Under the pieces are notes generated by a model that made no database searches, was not told the origin of the DNA, and worked only from the letters and a program-made list of their open reading frames with translations. The position numbers were made by a program, and so were the translations under genes. A DNA stretch of 64,000 bases from Marinifilum_A sediminis (lineage in GTDB: Bacteria; Bacteroidota; Bacteroidia; Bacteroidales; Marinifilaceae): the NCBI GenBank assembly GCA_947496465.1, contig CANMCX010000002.1, positions 62,001-126,000 of the forward strand, written 5' to 3'. How positions within the stretch are numbered: the stretch's first letter is position 1; each line of letters begins with the position of its first letter. Shown piece by piece: positions 43,313 through 52,623 of this stretch.

Positions 43313-46033
43313 ATGAAATCAAGAAGTATTAGCTACATTTTAAGACGATTGATTCTTGTTATTTCCGTTGCCATCTTTTTTGGTCTAATGTTCATCATAT
43401 TCATGTCTGAATATCATCAATACCAAAAAGATTTTCAATATGAAAAGAAATTAATTGAAGACGAAAAAAAGATTTTTCTAAAAACTGCAGTTAAAAATGT
43501 AATATCCTATGTGGAATATGCGCACATCACTTCAGAAAAAAAAATGAAATTAAAACTGAAAACTGCAGTTAACAATGCTATAAATCAGGCGCAAAACATC
43601 TATAACCTAAGCAATTCAGATCGATCAGAATCCGAAATCAAAGAGTTAGTTAAAAGCACATTAAGAGAACTGAGATACTTTAATGACAGAGGTTATATTT
43701 ACATAATTGATCAAACCGGCAAGCTGCAAATGTATCCTTTTCAATCTAATTTAGAAGGAACCAAATCACTTGGAATGCCCGAAATAGATGGTCGAAAAAT
43801 AATAAATGAACAATTAAATATAATTCAAAATAAAAACGAAGCATTTTATACTTACAAATGGACTAAACCATGGACAAGCGATTCAACTGTATTTCTTAAA
43901 ACATCCTATATTAAACGTTTTGAACCTTTTAATTGGATAATTGGATGTGGTGAATATTACGACGAACACCAAACTGAAATTAGAGAAGAAGTCATCAATT
44001 ATCTTAAAAATTCATATTCCAAAAAGGATTGGAATCTTTTTATCAACCACTACGATGGAACTTCAATCATTATTAATTCTAACAAATACAAAGCAGGTGT
44101 AAATATCAGAGATATTTCGGATGATAATGGATTAAAGATTTTTGAGGAAGAACTTATGATAGCTCAATCCGACTCATCAGGCTTTCTACATTACAATTGG
44201 CCAGTTGAAGAAAATAAATACGTTCCTAAAATGGCATTTGTTAGTGGTTTTAATCAATGGCAATGGATGATTGGAGCATCCTCAAGTTTGCAATCGCTAG
44301 ATCATTTAGAACTTCAAAAGACAAAATCATTCTATCGGTTCTCCTGGCTTAGGATACTCTTAATATTATTAATTGCAGGACCTTTTGTAATGATTATCTT
44401 AAATCAACTACAAAAAACTGGTATTCATATTAAGGAGGAAATGAACCTCTTTTTCAAACAAATTGAGGCGGCCGTCAAAGGAAATGAAACGAAATCATCT
44501 CCCCAATTTAAAATTGATGAATTTACACACCTTTCTAATAAAGTGGATCAACTATTATCCAATCACCTTACAAATGTTAATGCTCTGAAAGAAAGTGAAG
44601 AAAAGTTTAGAATTTTAGTTGAACATGCTCCATTGGCAATAATAGGTCTAGATAATAAGGGATTGGTTAAAATTTGGAACAAACAAAGTGAAGCATTTTA
44701 TAATCTAAAAAAAGACAAGGTTTTAGATAAGTTAGCTCCCCTCGATGTGCTTTTTGATAATGAAATGCGAGAAGATGCGAAGGAACGTATGTTTGATGAC
44801 AATCCAGAATTCAAACTTATTCCGATAAAACTAAAAAACGGTAAATCTGCATTTCAATATTGGGCAACATTTCGAGTATCGGATAATCTTTTAATTTGGG
44901 TAGGTAACGATATTACCGACTTAAAAGAAACTGAAAACAAACTACTGGAGAGTAGAAATTTTTTGGATACAATACTGGAAAGTATTCCTTCACCTATCTT
45001 TTATAAAGATATCAAGGGCATTTATATAGGTGGCAATTCAGCATTCTTTAAATTAATTAATAAAAAGCCAGAAGAAATCATCGGTAAAGGAGTTTACGAT
45101 CTATATCCAAAAGACTTAGCTGATGTTTATCACCAAAAAGACATTGAAGTATTTGATGGCAACAACCAGCAATATGATTTTATTTTCAGAAAAGAAGATA
45201 ACACAATTAGAAATTATACTTATTACAAGGCGCCGTTTAAGAATACTAATGGAAGGATTGATGGTTTGATTGGCGTAATGCTAGATATTACAGAACGAAT
45301 TCAAATTGAAAAGGAATTAACGGACAATCAACAAGAACTTAAAGAGTTAAATGCAACTAAAGATAAATTCTTCTCAATTATTGCACACGATTTACTCAAT
45401 CCTTTTAATGTAATGATTAACTCTGGTGAAATGTTGGCTGAAAGTGTCAATGACAAAGATTTTGAAGGAGCTAATGAGATGATAGAGTTGCTTAATCCAG
45501 CCATTAAAAATGCCTATACCCTCTTACTAAACTTACTTGAATGGTCTAGATCACAATCTGGAGCAATAAAATTCTCACCTAGAAAAATTGCCATTCTCAC
45601 CGAAATTCAAACAAGTTTGGATCTGATTGCTGGAATGGCAAAATCAAAAGATATTGAACTCGTAAAAAATATCTCTTTTAATCCTGAGATTTCAATTGAT
45701 AAAAATATGTTTAAAACCATTATGCGTAATCTTCTTTCCAATGCCATAAAATTTACACCTTTGGGTGGTAAAGTAATTGTTGAGACACAAAACATATATG
45801 ATTTTTTAATGATCAATATTACTGATACTGGTATTGGTATGGATAAAAAATCAATGGAAAACTTATTTAAACTTGATAAAACAAAAACAAGAAAAGGCAC
45901 CAACGAAGAGCCAGGAACAGGTTTGGGATTAGTATTGGTTGATGATTTTATTAAAAGGCATAAGGGTAAAATAAGTGTGAAGAGCGAAATCAATAAAGGA
46001 ACGACTATTAGCATTTGGCTTCCCTTAACCTGA
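43313..46033 (+). CDS. Membrane-bound Cache/PAS sensor histidine kinase
   Basis: 906 residues: transmembrane helix about 12-32, an extracellular tandem Cache region with two similar modules (about 120-215, YIIDQTGKLQMYPFQSN and FNWIIGCGEYYDEH; about 245-325, FINHYDGTSIIINSN and WQWMIGASS), a second transmembrane helix (about 342-365), two PAS domains (about 430-540 and 550-665), HisKA with H-box FFSIIAHDLLNPF (His692) and a HATPase_c domain (NLLSNAIKFTPLGG, TDTGIGMDKKS, GLGLVLVDDFIKRH). No receiver domain. It senses a small extracellular molecule. Followed about 140 nt later by a second Cache-domain gene, which may share its ligand. Confidence 0.93.
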   Translation: MKSRSISYILRRLILVISVAIFFGLMFIIFMSEYHQYQKDFQYEKKLIEDEKKIFLKTAVKNVISYVEYAHITSEKKMKLKLKTAVNNAINQAQNIYNLSNSDRSESEIKELVKSTLRELRYFNDRGYIYIIDQTGKLQMYPFQSNLEGTKSLGMPEIDGRKIINEQLNIIQNKNEAFYTYKWTKPWTSDSTVFLKTSYIKRFEPFNWIIGCGEYYDEHQTEIREEVINYLKNSYSKKDWNLFINHYDGTSIIINSNKYKAGVNIRDISDDNGLKIFEEELMIAQSDSSGFLHYNWPVEENKYVPKMAFVSGFNQWQWMIGASSSLQSLDHLELQKTKSFYRFSWLRILLILLIAGPFVMIILNQLQKTGIHIKEEMNLFFKQIEAAVKGNETKSSPQFKIDEFTHLSNKVDQLLSNHLTNVNALKESEEKFRILVEHAPLAIIGLDNKGLVKIWNKQSEAFYNLKKDKVLDKLAPLDVLFDNEMREDAKERMFDDNPEFKLIPIKLKNGKSAFQYWATFRVSDNLLIWVGNDITDLKETENKLLESRNFLDTILESIPSPIFYKDIKGIYIGGNSAFFKLINKKPEEIIGKGVYDLYPKDLADVYHQKDIEVFDGNNQQYDFIFRKEDNTIRNYTYYKAPFKNTNGRIDGLIGVMLDITERIQIEKELTDNQQELKELNATKDKFFSIIAHDLLNPFNVMINSGEMLAESVNDKDFEGANEMIELLNPAIKNAYTLLLNLLEWSRSQSGAIKFSPRKIAILTEIQTSLDLIAGMAKSKDIELVKNISFNPEISIDKNMFKTIMRNLLSNAIKFTPLGGKVIVETQNIYDFLMINITDTGIGMDKKSMENLFKLDKTKTRKGTNEEPGTGLGLVLVDDFIKRHKGKISVKSEINKGTTISIWLPLT

Positions 46034-46176
46034 TAGCGCTTAATTTTAGGAAAATAACTAAATTTATCACCCCAGTTTTCAGTTAGCCTAACTATTAATT
46101 ATCACTCCATAATTAGTTTTGCTATATTTACCAATTGTAGAGCCTATCTAGTAATAACAATTGTGCCCAGACCGAA

Positions 46177-48639
46177 ATGAATCAAAAATCAAATAAATTT
46201 ATCTATAGCATTGTAGTTCCAACATTTGTAGCAATTACGATGTTTATTGTATCATTTTATGCCATTATGATTCCAATGTTTGAACGAAGCATGATGGACC
46301 GCAAACAGGAAATGATACTGGAATTAACCAATGCGGCTTGGAGTGTTCTCAACGAATATCAGGATGACTATAAAAGTGGTGCATTAACATTGGAAGAAGC
46401 TCAAAAAAGAGCCGTTGAACAAATTGGGCGGATGAGATATGGTCAGGAACAAAAGGATTATTTCTGGATCATTACCTCAAGTCCAAAAATGATTATTCAT
46501 CCTTACCGACCAGATTTAAACGGTAGCGATTTATCAAACTTTGCGGATAATCATGAAAACAAATTATTTGTTGATGCTGCTCAATTGGTTAAATCAGAAG
46601 GAGAAGGAATTATTACCTACTATTGGCAGTGGAAAGATGATGCATCTAAGATAGTTCCCAAATTATCTTTTGTTAAAGGGTTTTCGGATTGGGATTGGAT
46701 TATTGGTACTGGCATTTATCTGGATGATGTTAAAACCGAGATTAAACAACTCAAGCGTAAGCTTTTAAAGGTGTCCTTCTTTATTGTTGGTTTAATTATT
46801 ATTATTCTGATATATGTATTACGACAAACACAATCACTCGAAGAAAAACGCTTAAAAGCAGAAAAAGAGCTTAGATTATCGATACAGAAATACAAAAGCC
46901 TGGTAGATGCCTCAACAGAAGGTACCTTAATGTTAGTGAATAAAAAAGTGGTGTTTGCAAACACCAAATTCACCAATTTATTTGAAACAGAACCTAAAAG
47001 TGTAATTGGTAACGATTTCTCCAACCTTTTTGCAATAAGTTGGGACGATTTAATTGCGAAGATTAAAAACCCTAAGAAAACATCCACATTTGAAACAGAA
47101 TTGCTTCAGGCAAAAGCAGGCATGCAAAATGTCATTGCCTCGGTAACACAAATAACTCAATCGGGTCAAATTGGTTATATTCTTGCCGTTAGAAATGTAA
47201 CAGAACACAAGCGCTTGCGCCTAAGTGCTCATAAGCTTTCTGATGATTTGCAAGTATCATTACAATTGATGAATCAACCTGTTCTTAACCTGGTAAAAAA
47301 CAATATAACCTGCCAGTTAAACGATTCTGTTAACACTGCCGCTTCTCTAATGACTGAAAAGCATTCCAAAATAATTTGTATTAAGGAAAATGATGATATC
47401 ATTGGTGTGGTTACTGACACAGATCTTAGAAGTCGGGTTTTGGCGAAGCAAGAAATTGAACACAAAAGAATTTACAATGTAATGACCTCACCAATTCAGA
47501 CCATACATCAGGATGCGCTCTTGTATGAAGCTATTTTGGTATTTACTCAAAAAAATATTACTCATTTACTTGTTGAAAACAATAATGGAGAAATCATTGG
47601 AAATATAAGCCATCTTCAATGTCTTGAGATGCAGCGCAATTCATTATCCTATTTAATTCAAGAGATTAAGGAGTGTACAAGAATTGAAGATTTAAAGAGA
47701 ATTTACAATAAATTACCTGTTGTCATTCAAGCCGTGTTTACCAGCACAGAAAATATCAATAGTGTATCCCGAATTATTACTTCAATAGCCGATGCAATAA
47801 GCAGCAGAGTTATTGAAATGGCTTTAAAAGAAGTAGGTGAAGCACCATGTTCGTTTGCTTTTGTAGCTATGGGAAGTGAAGGACGAGGCGAGCAGACTTT
47901 AAAAACCGATCAGGACAATGCCATTATATTTGAAAATGCAAGCGAGGACAATAAATCCTATTTCTTACGTTTTTCTGAAATTGTAAACGAGAACCTGCAC
48001 ACGATCGGTTATTCGAGATGCAAAGGTGATTTGATGGCAGGAAATCCTGAATGGTGTAACTCTCTTGATATCTGGAAAGATTATTTCTCCAATTGGATAA
48101 ACAACCCTGATGTAGCCAATGTGTTAGATAGCTCCATCTTTTTTGATCTAAGATTGGTATATGGAAATCAAACATTAGTAGATCAATTGTTCGATCATGT
48201 TAAATCTACTCTAGATGGGAATGTACTCTTTTTCAATCAGCTTGCTAAAACAGTCATTCGAAAAAAACCGGTATTAGATAAAAAGCATGTTCAGCCAAAA
48301 CAGTATTTACAGCCAATTATTGGCTATCTAAGAATACACGCACTCTACCATTCTATTCGCGAAACCAATAGCATGCTACGTCTCGATCAGCTTATGGCGC
48401 GTGGAATAATAAAAGATAAAACAGGTGAAGAAATTGAAAAAATGTACAATTTCTTAATGCATCTTCGCATTAAGTGGCAGGTAGATTTAATTCTTGATAA
48501 CGAATCGCCAGACAACTCGGTTTTACTTAAAAACCTGACAGATATCGATAAGTTGACTCTAAAACAAATTGGCATAGAAATTACAAAATTACAGGATGAA
48601 CTTCAAAAGTCATTCAAGACCTCAGAATATCATCAGTAA
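46177..48639 (+). CDS. Cache-PAS-CBS-DUF294 membrane signalling nucleotidyltransferase-like protein
   Basis: 820 residues. N-terminal transmembrane helix (about 9-31); extracellular single Cache domain (about 35-190, FWIITSSPKMIIHPYRPD, GFSDWDWIIGTGIYLDD); second helix (about 196-213); PAS (about 228-345); two CBS motifs (about 370-490, KHSKIICIKENDDIIGVVTDTDLRSR and THLLVENNNGEIIGNISHLQ); then a DUF294-type nucleotidyltransferase (about 545-690, FAFVAMGSEGRGEQTLKTDQD) and the DUF294_C substrate-binding helical region. The GSEGRxEQ...TDQDNA motif is that of GlnD/DUF294 enzymes that add nucleotides to proteins. Catalytic activity is inferred; target unknown. A membrane Cache sensor fused to this module is uncommon to my knowledge. 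Confidence 0.85.
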   Translation: MNQKSNKFIYSIVVPTFVAITMFIVSFYAIMIPMFERSMMDRKQEMILELTNAAWSVLNEYQDDYKSGALTLEEAQKRAVEQIGRMRYGQEQKDYFWIITSSPKMIIHPYRPDLNGSDLSNFADNHENKLFVDAAQLVKSEGEGIITYYWQWKDDASKIVPKLSFVKGFSDWDWIIGTGIYLDDVKTEIKQLKRKLLKVSFFIVGLIIIILIYVLRQTQSLEEKRLKAEKELRLSIQKYKSLVDASTEGTLMLVNKKVVFANTKFTNLFETEPKSVIGNDFSNLFAISWDDLIAKIKNPKKTSTFETELLQAKAGMQNVIASVTQITQSGQIGYILAVRNVTEHKRLRLSAHKLSDDLQVSLQLMNQPVLNLVKNNITCQLNDSVNTAASLMTEKHSKIICIKENDDIIGVVTDTDLRSRVLAKQEIEHKRIYNVMTSPIQTIHQDALLYEAILVFTQKNITHLLVENNNGEIIGNISHLQCLEMQRNSLSYLIQEIKECTRIEDLKRIYNKLPVVIQAVFTSTENINSVSRIITSIADAISSRVIEMALKEVGEAPCSFAFVAMGSEGRGEQTLKTDQDNAIIFENASEDNKSYFLRFSEIVNENLHTIGYSRCKGDLMAGNPEWCNSLDIWKDYFSNWINNPDVANVLDSSIFFDLRLVYGNQTLVDQLFDHVKSTLDGNVLFFNQLAKTVIRKKPVLDKKHVQPKQYLQPIIGYLRIHALYHSIRETNSMLRLDQLMARGIIKDKTGEEIEKMYNFLMHLRIKWQVDLILDNESPDNSVLLKNLTDIDKLTLKQIGIEITKLQDELQKSFKTSEYHQ

Positions 48640-48647
48640 CAAATAAT

Positions 48648-48682
48648 AAAAATCTCTGTCCATATCATAAGCAGAGATTTTT
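48648..48682. terminator. Bidirectional terminator after the Cache-DUF294 gene
   Basis: 11-bp stem aaaaatctctg/cagagattttt, between convergent genes. Confidence 0.85.
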
Positions 48683-48700
48683 ATATTAGTTTATAATGTT

Positions 48701-49390
48701 TTAAGTACTCCATATCTCATTTTTACGGACAACTTTACACGGATTACCAAATGCAATTGAATTGGCTGGAATGTCTTTGGTGACAACGCTTCCCATACCT
48801 ATAAATGTATTGTCTCCAATGGTAACATTATTATTTAAAATTGCACCTGTACCAATCTCACAGCCTCTTCCTATAGTTACATTCCCAGAGGTAATCACTC
48901 CTGGATTGATATCCGAAAAATCACCAATGACATTGTGATGAGCAATTTTTGCTCCTCGCTTAATACTTACACCAAATCCAACAGAGGTTTGCGCACTTAT
49001 TACGCATTGATGATCGATAAACACAGCTTTTCCAACACAACTACTCGCGCTAATAATAGAGGATTTAGCAATCACATTGTTGTAATCCTCTTCCCTTAAA
49101 AATTTAGAATAATCTTTATAAATGGGAAATTTATTGCGCGGACTCACCACTCCAAATATCACTGGTTGATTCCGACAGATTTCCTGCATTTCTCTGACTT
49201 CAAATGGCACTGCCTTCAATCGATCTGCGGCTTTAAATTCCAAATCTATATTCGGAAAAACCTGCAATGAGAAAGGTCCTTCTGAATTATAAATCAGCAT
49301 ATCCTGTACTACGCAAATCCAATTTGGATCAAACCCAAGAAGTTGAAAGTTGCTCTTTGATTCCCTCATTTTTAAATCCCAATTTACCAA
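48701..49390 (-). CDS. NeuD/PglD-like left-handed-beta-helix acyltransferase
   Basis: 229 residues. An N-terminal nucleotide-sugar-type domain (about 16-95, WICVVQDMLIYN, PVIFGVVSP) precedes hexapeptide repeats (about 115-215, IISASSCVGKAVFID, VTIGRGCEIGTGAILNNNVTIGD, FIGMGSVVTKDIPANSIAFGNPCKVVR) that form a left-handed beta-helix. The His in AHHNVIGDFSDI matches the catalytic base position of this family. Substrate unknown. Met8 at 49369 may be the true start. It overlaps the BKACE gene by 41-62 nt, so the two are co-translated. Here the usual sialic-acid or glycan neighbours of such enzymes are absent. Confidence 0.85.
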   Translation of the reverse strand: MVNWDLKMRESKSNFQLLGFDPNWICVVQDMLIYNSEGPFSLQVFPNIDLEFKAADRLKAVPFEVREMQEICRNQPVIFGVVSPRNKFPIYKDYSKFLREEDYNNVIAKSSIISASSCVGKAVFIDHQCVISAQTSVGFGVSIKRGAKIAHHNVIGDFSDINPGVITSGNVTIGRGCEIGTGAILNNNVTIGDNTFIGMGSVVTKDIPANSIAFGNPCKVVRKNEIWST

Positions 49391-50189
49391 ATTCCTTTGG
49401 TGTGAAAAACTCTTTATTATTGATTTGAATTAATGAATGAATCCTTTGTACCAGTTCTGTATTGGTACATTTTCTGCTTCGCTGAGCATCCCACCAAATA
49501 TTATCTTCCAGACCAACTCTCACACCATAGCCCATTCCTATTGCAGCAGCATTTACGGCTAATTGGTCTCCCGCCAAACCTGCTAATCCTACAAAATGGT
49601 CTTTAGGGATTTCAGATAAAGCTGTTCCCATTTGATGAAAATTCGCCTGAAAACCTGCAATGTTGCCAAACAAAAGATTCCAGTAAAATGGTCCCTCTAT
49701 AATACCCTTTTTTATCAGATATTTCCCATAATTAATCATCCCTAAATCGAAACATTCCAATTCCACCGAAACACCGTAAGATTTCATTTTCTCTGCCAGG
49801 CGTTGCACCATATCTGGAGCATTAACCGAAGCTTGCTTTACAAAATTTAAACTGCTTAATGTAAGTGAACACATATCTGGTTTTAACTCAATCACACCCG
49901 ATCGTTTTTCAAATTCAGGAAAATTTCTTCCCGATGTACTACCACAAATTATCAAATCGGGACAATACTTACGAACACCTTCAAAAATTTCCTGATATAC
50001 ATTCTTTTTATAAGTTGGCACTCCATCATTTTCTCGTGCATGAAGATGTGCTATTGTAATTCCTAATTCGTATGCTTCATGAGTTTGCTCTATAACCTCC
50101 TGAGGTGAAACCGGTACATGTGGTGTGATTTCTTTGGTTGGTATCATGCCTGTTGGGCAAAAATTTATAATTACTTTATTTTTTTCCAT
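49329..50189 (-). CDS. Beta-keto acid cleavage enzyme (BKACE, DUF849 family)
   Basis: 286 residues, cytoplasmic TIM-barrel protein. Family marks: VIINFCPTGMIPTKE, AHLHARENDG (zinc-binding His48 and His50), SLTLSSLNFVK, GVSVELECFDLG, and GVRVGLEDNIWWD near the C-terminus. Members such as Kce cleave a beta-keto acid with acetyl-CoA into a new acyl-CoA and a beta-keto acid. Substrate specificity depends on a few pocket residues not readable here. It overlaps a NeuD-like acyltransferase gene, an unusual partner. Confidence 0.9.
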   Translation of the reverse strand: MEKNKVIINFCPTGMIPTKEITPHVPVSPQEVIEQTHEAYELGITIAHLHARENDGVPTYKKNVYQEIFEGVRKYCPDLIICGSTSGRNFPEFEKRSGVIELKPDMCSLTLSSLNFVKQASVNAPDMVQRLAEKMKSYGVSVELECFDLGMINYGKYLIKKGIIEGPFYWNLLFGNIAGFQANFHQMGTALSEIPKDHFVGLAGLAGDQLAVNAAAIGMGYGVRVGLEDNIWWDAQRSRKCTNTELVQRIHSLIQINNKEFFTPKEFGKLGFKNEGIKEQLSTSWV

Positions 50190-50412
50190 ATTTAACGTTT
50201 ATCATTAGTGAACTCCTATTCAATATACAACATTTTTCCTTTTTATAGTAATCTGATAATCAAACATTTTGAAACATAAATATGTAGTTTATTAATTCTT
50301 AAATTTTTTAAATGATACGACTATAATTACCCTGAAAAATTAAAAATTCATTTACCGAGTAAGTGTTCATCGTTTTTTAAGTGTCATACTAACAAATCAA
50401 CACTTTTGAACT

Positions 50413-50937
50413 ATGAAAACACGCATATACATTTTACTACTTCTTCTGAGTGCATTTGGAATACAATCTTGTAGCAAATCAGCTTTAAGCGATATTGAAT
50501 TAACAGATCCTTCATTAGTAAAGGTTTCCGTTCACATTGCTCAAGATTACGACAACAATAAAGAAGTTCAGATTTTTATAAGAGATAAAAACAGTAGACC
50601 TGTACAATTGGAAAATGGATGGGTTGAAGTAAATGGAGCTGCAGCTCATTGGGATCGTGCAGAAATTAATTCCATGAGCGAGAGAGGGTATATTTATCAT
50701 CCAGATGAGTATGAGCACGATTTTCGTGTTGTCATTCACCTAAACCCTTATGACGAATATTGGTTCGATTTGAATCCTTACTACGGTTTCCCAGGATTTA
50801 TTAGAAACTATCCTCTATTTACCGACGAGTTTCATCCAGAGTATGATCCATACATCTACGACAGTTATCGTTTAGATGATATGCCATTTAGAAATGGAGT
50901 TGTAAAAGTTAGCTATCACATTTTAAAAAGAGAATAA
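50413..50937 (+). CDS. Putative lipoprotein of unknown function
   Basis: 174 residues. Leader MKTRIYILLLLLSAFGIQSC with lipobox Cys20, a clear type-II signal. The mature part is an aromatic, beta-rich domain (VSVHIAQDYDNNKEVQIFIRD, NPYDEYWFDLNPYYGFPGFI) without a recognised family. Not in an operon; a strong terminator follows. Location: outer membrane or periplasm. Confidence 0.75.
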   Translation: MKTRIYILLLLLSAFGIQSCSKSALSDIELTDPSLVKVSVHIAQDYDNNKEVQIFIRDKNSRPVQLENGWVEVNGAAAHWDRAEINSMSERGYIYHPDEYEHDFRVVIHLNPYDEYWFDLNPYYGFPGFIRNYPLFTDEFHPEYDPYIYDSYRLDDMPFRNGVVKVSYHILKRE

Positions 50938-50952
50938 TAACTTGTTACAAAT

Positions 50953-50987
50953 AAAAAATCCTCCTTCAGTTCGAAGGAGGATTTTTT
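50953..50987. terminator. Bidirectional terminator after lipoprotein gene
   Basis: 15-bp perfect stem aaaaaatcctccttc/gaaggaggatttttt with a 5-nt loop, between convergent genes. It resembles the sbcC terminator (shared core aaatcctcctt). Confidence 0.93.
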
Positions 50988-51005
50988 TATATGTATAATA
51001 AATAA

Positions 51006-51305
51006 TTATTCTGCACCTATTGATTTTCTGAATTTAGCCGCTTTAATTCTAAATTCCTCAAACTCTCCATATTCAATAAAACGACTCACATTTCCACTAC
51101 ATTTCTTACATCTTCCCTTTATTAAGATGTCATTCATATCGTTTAGGAAATTCTCTTTAACATCTACCCCTTTCGTACACATGTCTTTGCAGTGAACACA
51201 AAAGGTTCCTTCTTGTACAATGTAATTATAGGCTGCTTTCTCTTCTTCGTCCAACAATACATTCAATTGGAATTGATTCAGCTCTATTTCTTTCATTTTT
51301 TCCAT
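51006..51305 (-). CDS. Small zinc-ribbon-like protein
   Basis: 99 residues (Met4 at 51296 is an alternative start). Cysteine pairs CVHCKDMC (about 36-43) and CKKC (about 77-80) could form one zinc site. The rest is helical and charged, with no export signal. Function unknown; not in an operon with neighbours. Confidence 0.65.
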   Translation of the reverse strand: MEKMKEIELNQFQLNVLLDEEEKAAYNYIVQEGTFCVHCKDMCTKGVDVKENFLNDMNDILIKGRCKKCSGNVSRFIEYGEFEEFRIKAAKFRKSIGAE

Positions 51306-51517
51306 TCTTTGAGTTCGTCTTTATTTATTAAGTTCAGATTATAAGAACATTAATAAAATATGCCCTCTTATTTAAAAGCAGAACGAAAATAGTTATATTT
51401 TGTTTTATGACAAATTTTAAGAGATAAAATTCTTAAAAAGGTGATAACTTTCACATGAATATTTTCAACATTACACATAAATAAGACTTAAAACTCTTTT
51501 TCTTTTAATATTCCTAT

Positions 51518-51525
51518 TATATTTG
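51518..51525 (+). promoter_or_regulatory. Candidate -7 box of pyrD promoter
   Basis: TATATTTG matches the Bacteroidota TAnnTTTG box, 17 nt before the pyrD start codon. Confidence 0.55.
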
Positions 51526-51542
51526 CATAAAATTATACAAAA

Positions 51543-52586
51543 ATGAGTTTATACCGATTACTAATTCGCCCTCTTTTAATACAGTTCCAACCTGAAACGA
51601 TTCATAAATTCACCTTTGCATGGTTTAAATTTTTTCAACGGTTTGCCTTGGTGCGTTGGATTGTTTCTGTTCAATTTAGGGTAAAGCATCCTTCTTTAGA
51701 ACGCCATCTCTTTGGATTAAATTTTCCCAATCCTGTAGGTTTGGCTGCCGGTTTAGATAAAAATGCAGAAGCCTTTGATTTTTTGGGAAGTATGGGATTT
51801 GGATTTATCGAAATAGGTACACTTACTCCTAAATCTCAAGCCGGAAATCCAAAACCACGCTTATTTCGCTTTGTGGAGGATAAAGCTCTTGTAAATCGAA
51901 TGGGATTCAATAACGAAGGTGTTGAAGAAGCGGTTGAGCGTTTAAAAAGGAAACGAACAAATATTCTGATTGGTGGAAATATTGGAAAAAATAAAATTAC
52001 TCCAAACGACGAAGCCAGTAAGGATTACATCACCTGCTTTAATTCATTGTATTCTCATGTTGATTATTTTGTTGTAAATGTTAGTTCTCCCAATACACCT
52101 AACCTGAGAGAGCTGCAAGGCAAAGAACCTTTAAAGAAACTACTCAATCAACTGGTTGTTCTAAATCAAAGCAAAGAGAAAGCAAAACCTATTCTTCTGA
52201 AAATTGCTCCTGATGTAAACACATCCCAATTGGATGATATAATTGAGATTGTTCAGGAAACAAAAATTGATGGTATAGTGGCTACTAACACGACCATTTC
52301 AAGAGATAGTTTAAGTGCTTCACAAAATAAAATTGAGGCAGTTGGTGCAGGAGGATTAAGTGGTCAACCACTAAAAGATAGATCTACAGAAGTGATCCGC
52401 TATATTCACCAAAAATCGAAGGGCAATATTCCTGTAATAGGTGTTGGTGGAATTATGAACAAAGAAGATGCATTGGAAAAACTAAACGCAGGAGCTTCTC
52501 TGATTCAGATTTATACAGGCTTTATATATGAAGGTCCGGCTTTAGTTAAAGCGATTAATAAGGAGCTAATTAAAAGAACCATTTAA
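51543..52586 (+). CDS. pyrD: Dihydroorotate dehydrogenase (quinone), class 2
   Basis: 347 residues. The class-2 N-terminal helical extension (about 1-45, MSLYRLLIRPLLIQFQPETIHK) for membrane quinone contact precedes the FMN-binding TIM barrel: GLAAGLDKNAEAFD, EIGTLTPKSQAGNPKPRLFR, NRMGFNNEGVEEA, NVSSPNTPNLRELQ (catalytic Ser in the SPNTPNLR loop) and GVGGIMNKEDALEKL. It oxidises dihydroorotate to orotate in pyrimidine synthesis. Transcribed alone, with its own terminator. Confidence 0.97.
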   Translation: MSLYRLLIRPLLIQFQPETIHKFTFAWFKFFQRFALVRWIVSVQFRVKHPSLERHLFGLNFPNPVGLAAGLDKNAEAFDFLGSMGFGFIEIGTLTPKSQAGNPKPRLFRFVEDKALVNRMGFNNEGVEEAVERLKRKRTNILIGGNIGKNKITPNDEASKDYITCFNSLYSHVDYFVVNVSSPNTPNLRELQGKEPLKKLLNQLVVLNQSKEKAKPILLKIAPDVNTSQLDDIIEIVQETKIDGIVATNTTISRDSLSASQNKIEAVGAGGLSGQPLKDRSTEVIRYIHQKSKGNIPVIGVGGIMNKEDALEKLNAGASLIQIYTGFIYEGPALVKAINKELIKRTI

Positions 52587-52602
52587 GTTCATCTTCAATA
52601 TT

Positions 52603-52623
52603 CCTGACAGATATTTTGTCAGG
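52603..52623 (+). terminator. Terminator of pyrD overlapping dnaE end
   Basis: 7-bp stem cctgaca/tgtcagg followed by tttt. It overlaps the last codons of the convergent dnaE gene. Confidence 0.7.
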
